Positions 54,401 through 61,554 of a stretch of 64,000 nt of DNA are shown in pieces. The translations under genes were made by a program, and so were the position numbers. Each line of letters opens with the position of its first letter. Position 1 is the first letter of the stretch. This DNA is from Chitinophaga filiformis. GTDB taxonomy: Bacteria; Bacteroidota; Bacteroidia; Chitinophagales; Chitinophagaceae. The notes below the pieces were generated by a model. The model had not been told where the DNA came from, ran no database searches, and saw only the letters and a program-made list of their open reading frames with translations. Location: positions 6,613,001 to 6,677,000 of the forward strand of contig NZ_CP095855.1 in the NCBI RefSeq assembly GCF_023100805.1. Reading direction: 5' to 3'.

Positions 54401-57400
54401 GAACCTTTCTGCCATCTCGCTAAACGTCAGCTTCAAATCTCCTTTTTTGTAAAAAGGCAGATCCCTTCTGCTAAATTTCAGCAATTTGTACACAGCACCA
54501 CATTGAACAGGATAAACAAAACCTTCCACCTTTGCAGGGTTTTCAACATTTTGTTTAAACTCATCACCTACCGCATTTTTATATACACCATCTGCAACAA
54601 CAAATTCATAATTCAGGAACATAGGATCGCCGGTCTTCAATCTAAAACTCTTGACAGCACCTACCGTTATTTCAGGATCAAACTGGTCCTTCCCGTCCTT
54701 AATCTTGATGGCACCGTACTGGAACTCTACATTGCTCAAATTATCAAATGGTACTACCAGTATGGTACCCGCCGGTGTCAGGAAAGATACCGTCGTGCTA
54801 TCTGCATTGAGAAAGTCCCGGGCGATATATATCGCGGTATAGTTATCCCCCGCATCATCATCTTCAAACACGCCCCATACACTTCCCGGATCATGCAACA
54901 CATCCCACTGATACTTGATCAACCCATAGCCAGTGCCATAATCCATCAGGTTATCTGTCGCACTCTTCTCCAGCCCCACATTGGTACTAAACGTATGCTC
55001 CAGCGTATAATCGCCATGCCCGATCTCATGCACCACCGTACGAACAATAGTCGCTTCTGATGCCTGTTTCGTGAATATGAAACCATACTGGCTGCCCCGA
55101 GGCATTTTACCTGTCAGGTCACCATCAGACAATGCTGCTTCATTCACCAGGAACAGATATACAGCATTATCATCTATCTTGGTCGCCTTCTTATACGCTT
55201 TCTTCAGCGCCTTCTCCTCACCGGTGAAATCATTGCTCAGGAATGCACTTCCCTTATCCTGCAGCACGCTGTCGCCGTTCTTATCCCATGTCCTGTTATA
55301 GCGGAAGCTTTCATCTACCTGTACGGTATATGTAATACCCAGTTTGCCATAGGTATCCTTCAGGGCAGTTTTTATCTGCTCTGCAGCTACAGGGGTCTGT
55401 GCACCTATTGGCACCAGCACCAGTGTTTTCTGTATTGGCTTGTAGCTTGGTACCAGCAGTTTACCCAGGCTGATGTAGCCACCATTACCATCCGGATGAG
55501 CAGCGTATATTTCCTGTGCATCACCACCAGGACCACCGGTCAGGTTAATGGTGAAGGTATTATTACCATTATCTTTCGCTGTCAGTACGATGCCTTTACC
55601 TGTAATGAACTTCAGTTTGGAAGCAGTGATACCGCTGGCTGCATTCGTCAATGTAGCGATCACTTCCTCCTGTGCATCCGGCACAATAGCCTTAGCGCTT
55701 ACATGGTATTTACCACCTGCCAGCGATTCATATTCGCGCTCTACATTGGTTTTACCGGCATAGCTGCTCTTCCAGGTATCAAATGCATACACGTTGCCTG
55801 TACCCGGTGTAAAGGTTACAGTGCCTTTATCGGGCTGTAAGGTTTTCAGGGATTCGAGTACTGCAGAAGTGATGGTATTATCGCGCTTACCGATGGAAGT
55901 TACCTTACCACCTTTGTCGATATTATACATGTTACCATCTGCATCTTCCAATACCAGCGGCAAGGTCTTACCCTTGTCTTTGTAGTTGATCACTTCTTCC
56001 TGGCCGGTATTACTGTCGGTGAGCGTAATAGTACCGGCATCAGTATTTACCTTGATATTGGCTGGTGAGAAGATCTTCAGTTTGGTAGTGATATCCGGTA
56101 TGAGATCGCCATTCACGACACCACCTACATCATTACCGCCATGCTGCTCATCCAGTTTATCGCTTACAAACTTGTCGATACTTTCTGTTACAGCCGTTAC
56201 CTGGCCTGCTATTACTTTCAGGTCGGTATTGACAGTGATGTCTTTAAATTCCATCTGCAGCCCGATACCAAATCCCAGTGTGATCACACGGCCTTTACCG
56301 GTAAACTTGCCATTACCGCCACTTACTTCGGTCAGGATGATATCAAAATTGCCTACACGGACGATCTTGCCAGGGCTTAATGAAGCCTGTGGCGTCTGAT
56401 TGTCCAGCGCAGCGAGTAAGCTGACATCTCCGCATACAAAGGCCTTCGCCGAATCAGTTTTAATGGTCACAACATCACTAAAAGGCCCGTACACACCCCC
56501 AATCTTCCATTGCAGTCTGCCTTCGTATGCACGGTTAGGTTCCAGGCTGTTGACCGTGAATGCGGTATCTGACTGCTTTTCTTCCGTCTGCCAGTCAAAT
56601 TCTGTATCGCCCATTTTGGCAGCACGGTATTGCAGGCGATAAGCTTCTACCTGGTAGTTGGCATCCGCCAGCGGCCAGCTGAAACGCAGACTGCGTTCGC
56701 CTGTAGCGCGGCCTTTCAGTACCGGTTTAGGTACATTATTCTGTGTGAATGGATTTTTTCCAAGATAAGTGAAGGTACAGCTCAGGCTCAGCCCCTGGTT
56801 GCTGAACATGTCCCTGCCACTTTTATCGCGGGCCTGTACTGTCCACACGTATTGCATACTGTCCCTGAGCTGAGGTTCCCCAGGGCCGTATACGATCGTA
56901 TTGGTCTCGGTAACTAATGTATAAATGGGTTTGGCGCTGCGTACAATATAATCAGGATTGCTGCCGGCAGGCCTTACTTCATACAGCGAGAATACATATT
57001 CAGTACCGCTTCCCAGTATAGGATTAGGGGAATTGCGGCTGCTCCAGTTAAAGGTGAGGAACTGCGGATCCAGTTTCTCCACACGGCTGTTACAGATAGG
57101 CAGGTTTAACAATGGCGGATCGCTCTTCCGGAAGAAGAAGACGTTGGAGCCCATATTACTCACCTGTACCTGCGGACGGCTATAGTCATATGCAGTGAAG
57201 GAAATGCGGTATGCACCTTCAGGCAGGGAACGGGTCTTTTCATACTCGTTCCGGCTGAATCCTCCACTGTATTCAATATTGGCGGGGTTAAGATAATCGG
57301 CCAGATCTATTCCACCTATAATAGTAGGAATACCCGGGCTCAGGGAAAGCGGTCTGGGGTTGAACGCAGTGGCTGTCCGCATAATGACAGTTCCATTCTG

Positions 57401-57649
57401 TTCTACCGTCATCCGCAGCCTTACATTATAGCTGGGCAGCGTCAGGTCATTCTGCACCAGTATCACACGCAGCTTGTCGCTGCCCGCTACGGCATAGTCG
57501 GGCAGGTAAACGCTGTAAGGCGGTATGATCTGTGTACTGGCAGTAACAGGATATTGCTGGGCTTTCACGTTTGTTATACCTGCAGCCAACAGCAGCAGGC
57601 ACAGAACGTAACGGTATATATGGGACATCCTCAGGATATGATTAAACAT
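51428..57649 (-). CDS. TANFOR-domain giant polymorphic toxin candidate
   Basis: About 2073 residues from ATG 57649 (a TTG at 57658 or ATG at 57628 are alternatives; residue numbers here count from 57658). Signal peptide to about 34 (VKAQ). TANFOR-like N-terminal region 36-300 (YPVTAS...PPYSVYLPDY; SDPPLLNLPICNS; FNWSSRN). Fn3-like 305-405. Beta-rich repeats 430-720. A zincin domain about 750-930 with HEIGHGDYTLEHTF (His877, Glu878, His881) and a NLMDY Met-turn-like segment. Residues 1615-1740: H/C-dyad domain (VVHGKGN His1639; LLSCGD Cys1681), like the autoprocessing domains of other toxins. C-terminal 190 residues: deaminase-like, DTESK (Asp2003, Glu2005) and PVCPSC (Cys2044, Cys2047). Co-transcribed with the barrel gene and followed by SUKH. 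Confidence 0.82.
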   Translation of the reverse strand: MFNHILRMSHIYRYVLCLLLLAAGITNVKAQQYPVTASTQIIPPYSVYLPDYAVAGSDKLRVILVQNDLTLPSYNVRLRMTVEQNGTVIMRTATAFNPRPLSLSPGIPTIIGGIDLADYLNPANIEYSGGFSRNEYEKTRSLPEGAYRISFTAYDYSRPQVQVSNMGSNVFFFRKSDPPLLNLPICNSRVEKLDPQFLTFNWSSRNSPNPILGSGTEYVFSLYEVRPAGSNPDYIVRSAKPIYTLVTETNTIVYGPGEPQLRDSMQYVWTVQARDKSGRDMFSNQGLSLSCTFTYLGKNPFTQNNVPKPVLKGRATGERSLRFSWPLADANYQVEAYRLQYRAAKMGDTEFDWQTEEKQSDTAFTVNSLEPNRAYEGRLQWKIGGVYGPFSDVVTIKTDSAKAFVCGDVSLLAALDNQTPQASLSPGKIVRVGNFDIILTEVSGGNGKFTGKGRVITLGFGIGLQMEFKDITVNTDLKVIAGQVTAVTESIDKFVSDKLDEQHGGNDVGGVVNGDLIPDITTKLKIFSPANIKVNTDAGTITLTDSNTGQEEVINYKDKGKTLPLVLEDADGNMYNIDKGGKVTSIGKRDNTITSAVLESLKTLQPDKGTVTFTPGTGNVYAFDTWKSSYAGKTNVEREYESLAGGKYHVSAKAIVPDAQEEVIATLTNAASGITASKLKFITGKGIVLTAKDNGNNTFTINLTGGPGGDAQEIYAAHPDGNGGYISLGKLLVPSYKPIQKTLVLVPIGAQTPVAAEQIKTALKDTYGKLGITYTVQVDESFRYNRTWDKNGDSVLQDKGSAFLSNDFTGEEKALKKAYKKATKIDDNAVYLFLVNEAALSDGDLTGKMPRGSQYGFIFTKQASEATIVRTVVHEIGHGDYTLEHTFSTNVGLEKSATDNLMDYGTGYGLIKYQWDVLHDPGSVWGVFEDDDAGDNYTAIYIARDFLNADSTTVSFLTPAGTILVVPFDNLSNVEFQYGAIKIKDGKDQFDPEITVGAVKSFRLKTGDPMFLNYEFVVADGVYKNAVGDEFKQNVENPAKVEGFVYPVQCGAVYKLLKFSRRDLPFYKKGDLKLTFSEMAERFTPFKDQTQMPMHHENPITHASEVIEQEVTAGRTLGCLYCITDVTVSMTAKHCRESEYIWIDKLAQMRNVYPDYFERFTQPYTVKFGSTLANNVVTKLGNWEVPETITAYVPSGDPGIPGADRTVYDYQYPWGKYLIDHPDIKSAYGKDDILFFKTFYAEFIKYINTSLVEDQDFWDKFNRNTPVKDIFIQLKNDPIFHLQTISVDKRGLALKMMTQDYENRDLDFFEGKDQSYIRLLSSFVADKQAGAMLKYIEDSITVRAIYDLFVDNGKPEASQMDVLMALSNMITLSKHFNYLEEEIGDQLNKPELVAKVEADLLQFSNADIEFETKNKLFINNKLYNYNDYVSVEVVGSFQMGGQMIPKGQLLQMPAIQVALMATIADTRKTEKQVTLAVDLGMMVIGMGEMSVFLDAGKYIQKVIAVADMVGSAGNLTLQLINYDALSPEWRTTLQVASFALSIPSMAKAAPKVQRYVEDLDLLLDARRAHNATMRELMELERIGSGLSESAGVMDIISDGKQIGKRAVSMDRPADIELVKKRLDRGAIDNNIYIVVHGKGNKFNIIHQGTEIEMDHRSLARWIKKQGFPEDKQLVLLSCGDIETAQDVARNAKVSIVANDGVVKVYDNGVIEAENGFKYIDKNGNIDKNRKVLVGEQKPAGKRPIRLGPAMPRTGSAAEIIENFGVTAEVAEKLAANNAFVSAYRAIQRADDGFMKPGGNFMVRLQRAVEEAGETTKARTILLQKFADDEELFGNVYNKMKEAETYAEEARKLLNTGESADELATKMVTARKELTKLFKKHKDVNVSFGVYGLFNNGITNHLPLTEEQINLITKVRTQLGISADKNILITRVNIKGKQDPEFLIAVSGRNSETDGLEAKVLSGLSKEKDGFDGIVVMDVREGVRSYHQIEVGEGKGLRIQDTESKVAEWYLWRTDKNYSGPATKIEEGDIESIEFISDRPVCPSCYNVLGMFKKKFKLPTEKMTVYEGKYAVGK

Positions 57650-57654
57650 CGTTG

Positions 57655-59442
57655 TCAAAATGAATAGGTATAGTTGATCGTGCTTGTCAGTTCGTTATAA
57701 CCCGGCTGGTTGGTGGTAGCGCCGCGCAATACCCAGGAAATGGTAGCGCCAAATGTATGTGTCTGTTTGCTGAAGAACTTCCGCTTACCCTCCCCATCTG
57801 CAACCGCTTCCGATTGTTTGCTCCTGGGACTGTAATTGATATTCAGTCCTGTATTGAACAGGGTACTATTGGTGGTGGTGGTCAGCCCCTCTCCTGTTGT
57901 GTTTTTGGCGGACGTCACGTTGTATACCGCAGAAACACCTGTACGCAATGTTTTTTCCAGGAACTGCTTATTGACATTCACACCGGGCCCCATGAAGGTG
58001 GTGCTCAATCCGGCTGCGGAGTTCTTATAATAGTTCACCGAAGCGCTCATAGTAAGATCTTTCGGTGGCAGGCTATAGGAATAGCTGACATTCGAAGTAA
58101 AGAATTTACTAAGTATAGCGGTAGTATCTGCACTGCTTCTGTCGCTGGCATACTGGTAGGAGGAGTTCAGCGTAATAGCCTGTTGCCGCTCCTTATCGCC
58201 GGCATGATACATCACCATGCCATTGTAGGTATTGTTCACCTGGTAGAAATCCAGGGTATCCATCGGGTTGTTAAAATACGGATCTATCTGTGGCCTTACA
58301 CGGGTATAGTTGCTGAAGTTGGAATAACCGCCGTTCAGCACCCAGTGTTCACCCGCCGCGACGCTCGCGTTTCCGTTCACCACCCAGCGTTTGGCGTCAC
58401 TGCTCTTGCTCTTGTCCAGGTTATTGACCTGCATACCCGCATTGGCAGAGAGGTTCACTTTACCGTTGAACAGCTTGAATGAAGGTGCCACGGTGATGTT
58501 ACGCATATCGTTCACCACATTATAGGCGCCCAGGGTAACGTAATCGGGCGCTACTCTTTCATAGCGCAGCTGTACGGTGTAGAAGGAACCATTGTATCCG
58601 AGGCCTGCCTGGATAGCATCGAAGTAACGGGTATTGTTGGTGGGCGACAAAAAATGCTTCAACAGGTTGGAAGTACCCCTGCTGCTGTCAAATGCATTCT
58701 TTTCTCCACGTACATCGCGGTTAATGGCAGACACGGAATATTCCATATCTACAAAGATGTGCTGCACGATGCTCTGCCGCACAGTGAAAGCCACTGCGAC
58801 GTTCTCTCTCGGCGTGATGGTAGCATCATCGGGTATAAAAGGCAGGGAGGCAGGATCGTCTTTAGCGCGGAAGAGTGATATGCCATAGGCATTACCGGCG
58901 TTTTCATACGCCACTTTCAGACCAGCGCCCTTACGTTCAAATGAGGCCCTGCTGTAGCTTTCCGGGGCCAGCACATCAAATGGAACCGCCTTCAGCAAGG
59001 TACCGTACATAGCTGAGATATGCCATTTCCGGGGCGTCAGCTCTACACCTACCCCATTGAACATATGACCTGCCAGTGTATAGTTACTGAAGTTCATACT
59101 GGTACTGCCCACATACAGGCGCGCCCACTTATAGCTTGGTGCAAAGCGGAACTGGTTAAAGGGTTGGGAATAGTTCTTTCCCTGGTTGCTATAGCTAAAA
59201 GAGAAAGGCATATCATACCCGAACATATTGATATTGATATTACCGTTGAGATACCAGGCAAACGGATCTCTCCGGCTCGCGATGCCACTGGCTGTATAAG
59301 CGGTGGTGCTGGCATTGACAGACCCGTTCATGGTCACACCTTTCTTCACTCCAAACTGATCAAGCGCCTGGCCTTTTACGGTGCCGGCGCCGCTCAGCAG
59401 GGCGCCGATCATTGTAATAAAAAATATCTGGCGATGCTTCAT
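57655..59442 (-). CDS. Outer-membrane beta-barrel protein
   Basis: A 595-residue exported protein: signal peptide to about residue 25 (VKGQ), then continuous amphipathic beta-strands (alternating polar/hydrophobic with Tyr, Phe, Asn; e.g. GVKKGVTMNGSVNASTTAYT, YGISLFRAKDD, FVDMEYSVSAI, LRTGVSAVYNVTS, TFGATISWVL) and a C-terminal aromatic end INYTYSF, all typical of an outer-membrane barrel. No known family is recognised and no plug or TonB box is evident. Its stop overlaps or adjoins the toxin start (TGA at 57657-57655), so the two are translationally coupled. It may form the outer-membrane route or anchor for the toxin (inference). Confidence 0.8.
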   Translation of the reverse strand: MKHRQIFFITMIGALLSGAGTVKGQALDQFGVKKGVTMNGSVNASTTAYTASGIASRRDPFAWYLNGNININMFGYDMPFSFSYSNQGKNYSQPFNQFRFAPSYKWARLYVGSTSMNFSNYTLAGHMFNGVGVELTPRKWHISAMYGTLLKAVPFDVLAPESYSRASFERKGAGLKVAYENAGNAYGISLFRAKDDPASLPFIPDDATITPRENVAVAFTVRQSIVQHIFVDMEYSVSAINRDVRGEKNAFDSSRGTSNLLKHFLSPTNNTRYFDAIQAGLGYNGSFYTVQLRYERVAPDYVTLGAYNVVNDMRNITVAPSFKLFNGKVNLSANAGMQVNNLDKSKSSDAKRWVVNGNASVAAGEHWVLNGGYSNFSNYTRVRPQIDPYFNNPMDTLDFYQVNNTYNGMVMYHAGDKERQQAITLNSSYQYASDRSSADTTAILSKFFTSNVSYSYSLPPKDLTMSASVNYYKNSAAGLSTTFMGPGVNVNKQFLEKTLRTGVSAVYNVTSAKNTTGEGLTTTTNSTLFNTGLNINYSPRSKQSEAVADGEGKRKFFSKQTHTFGATISWVLRGATTNQPGYNELTSTINYTYSF

Positions 59443-59476
59443 AACGCAATGCTTTTATCGGTAGATAATAACCGGA

Positions 59477-61549
59477 TTAATATTTAACTTCCACTACCCT
59501 GCTCATCTCAGCTTTCACATCGCCCTTCATCACTGCGGTAATTTTATACTTATAGATATTGCCGAGGAAGACCTCGTTATCTACCCATTGCGGCTTAGTA
59601 CCATCTACTGTACTGTACAGAATAAAAGGATTATCATTCTTTGCACGATAGATCCGGAACTGTTTTACTTCCGGCTGATTATACTGCCAGCTTAACTCTA
59701 TCTGCTTCTTTTCCGTGTTTACCATTCCTTTGAGGCCTTTCACCGCAGGACGTTTACCTGTTTCAAACCAGATATCGCTGCTGATTTCCTTTGCACGATT
59801 GCCGGCATCATCATATACCTCCAGCTCGTAGTAGTACGTATTACCCATTACCAATGCGGTATCTGTATAGCTTTCCCGTTTGGAGGCAGTGTCCCATGCG
59901 GCCACCTGCCTGCGGCTGCTATCTTTTGTATTGATGCTGTAGAGGGCATATTTCACTACATCATGGCTGGAGCTGTTGATCCATTCCAGCACGATGGCGC
60001 GCAGGCTGTCAGATCTGTAAGCTTTTGTAATAAGCGGACGGGAAGGCGCTATAGTATCTGGCCTTCTCAGCATCACGTAGGGCGAATATTCTGATGGGTT
60101 GAAGTTCTTGTCTACCGCGATCACTTTATAAAATACATGCGGGGTAAGTGTGTGCAGGGTTACGGTATCAGTGAAGCCAGGACGTTTTAATATTTCACGG
60201 GTTACCTCCACAAACTCCTCTTTTGTACTGTTAGCCCTGAACACCCTGTACCCCTGGAGATCCTTCTCGGTGTTGTTTGTCCAGGTCAGCGTGACGATAC
60301 CAAGGGAATCTACTTTACCGGCCAGGCCTACCGGAACGGCAGGCGGCATGCTGTCTATGAGCTGTGCCAGGTAGGGGAATGAATAGATGGCTTTACCACT
60401 CTTCGTGATCCCTTTTATGCGGTAGTAGTTGGAGACAAACGGCTTTTCATCTGTGAAGGTGGTAGCGGGCGATTTCAACGTTGCCAGCGGCAGGAATGGC
60501 CCCTTGCTGTTCTCTGCACGGGTGATGATCAGTTTATCCAGCTGACGGGATAATTTACCCGGCAGGGACCATTGCAGTGTGATCTTTTTGTTGTCCACCA
60601 CGATCATGGTATCCATAATGGGCCTGTCTGATACTGTTGGTACGCCGATACCTTCTACGGTCGATGAGTAAGGACCATATTCTCCAAAGGGAGTGATCCC
60701 CCTTACGCGATAGGTATATTTATTGTCATTGTCGGGCAGAGAGTCCTGGTAATAGGAGAACCCGTTCTTATCCGGCGAGGTGGGCAGGATAGGCAGTTCC
60801 GACACAGGTTTAAAGTTTTTGCCATCCGCAGCGCGTTCCACCATATAGGCGCTGTACATGCTACGGTTAAATTTGGTGAGCCAGCCTAAGGTAGCGGTAC
60901 TGTCTGCGCAGACAATAGCCATTTCAAGTGGCTTTGCCAGCACAACTGGTTCATCTAGCGATGCTACCACATAGGCGGTATCTATCAACAGGTTCTGTGG
61001 TTGCTGCGCCGGTGCGATGCGATATACATAACGCTCTCCTTTTTTCACATCACTATCTTCCAGGTACAGGCCCGCGCTCTGTGCTGCGGCAATTGAAAGG
61101 TCGCAGTTCAGCAAGGCCATTCCCATCCGCCAGTTGTTGGTGTTCTGGCTTTCCATATAAGCACCGATGCCCTGCTCCGGCGTCACTTTTTTGGCGCCTT
61201 CCCCGTAGATCAGCTCTGCGATCATAGCGATACGGTCATCCTTTTCTGCAAGGGCTTCCATGCGTTGCAGGGTATAGGGTTTTAATGGCTGAGGGGTCAG
61301 TATTACCGGTTTAGGCCGATTGATCAGCGCACCGTTTGCAGCCACTGTGAAACGTTCAACCGTATAACCGTATTTATTACCGATCTCCCAGGCTATATAG
61401 CTGGCGGGCGACCAGCGCAGGCGAACCTTCCCGTTCTTTGGATCGGCCACGCCCACTATTTTATGTTCATTATCCTGTCCATAGGAAATACCTGTGCCGC
61501 AACATAACAAGGTCACTGAAGTCAAAAGGGTTAAGAGGATACGACGCAT
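59477..61549 (-). CDS. Exported fibronectin type III-like repeat protein
   Basis: A 690-residue protein: signal peptide to about residue 24 (ISYGQ), then a distinct N-terminal region with Cys in LLNCDLS (about 30-200), followed by five or more Fn3-like repeats (blade patterns PAPVLAKPLEMAIVCADSTATLGWL; KKITLQWSLPGKL; GIVTLTWTNNTEKDLQGYRVFRA; RAIVLEWINSSSHDVVKYALYS; KQIELSWQYNQPEVKQFRIYRA). No catalytic motif. Such proteins act as surface scaffolds. It lies 34 bp before the barrel gene and 5 bp after the upstream gene, so all are in one operon. Confidence 0.8.
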   Translation of the reverse strand: MRRILLTLLTSVTLLCCGTGISYGQDNEHKIVGVADPKNGKVRLRWSPASYIAWEIGNKYGYTVERFTVAANGALINRPKPVILTPQPLKPYTLQRMEALAEKDDRIAMIAELIYGEGAKKVTPEQGIGAYMESQNTNNWRMGMALLNCDLSIAAAQSAGLYLEDSDVKKGERYVYRIAPAQQPQNLLIDTAYVVASLDEPVVLAKPLEMAIVCADSTATLGWLTKFNRSMYSAYMVERAADGKNFKPVSELPILPTSPDKNGFSYYQDSLPDNDNKYTYRVRGITPFGEYGPYSSTVEGIGVPTVSDRPIMDTMIVVDNKKITLQWSLPGKLSRQLDKLIITRAENSKGPFLPLATLKSPATTFTDEKPFVSNYYRIKGITKSGKAIYSFPYLAQLIDSMPPAVPVGLAGKVDSLGIVTLTWTNNTEKDLQGYRVFRANSTKEEFVEVTREILKRPGFTDTVTLHTLTPHVFYKVIAVDKNFNPSEYSPYVMLRRPDTIAPSRPLITKAYRSDSLRAIVLEWINSSSHDVVKYALYSINTKDSSRRQVAAWDTASKRESYTDTALVMGNTYYYELEVYDDAGNRAKEISSDIWFETGKRPAVKGLKGMVNTEKKQIELSWQYNQPEVKQFRIYRAKNDNPFILYSTVDGTKPQWVDNEVFLGNIYKYKITAVMKGDVKAEMSRVVEVKY

Positions 61550-61554
61550 GTAGT

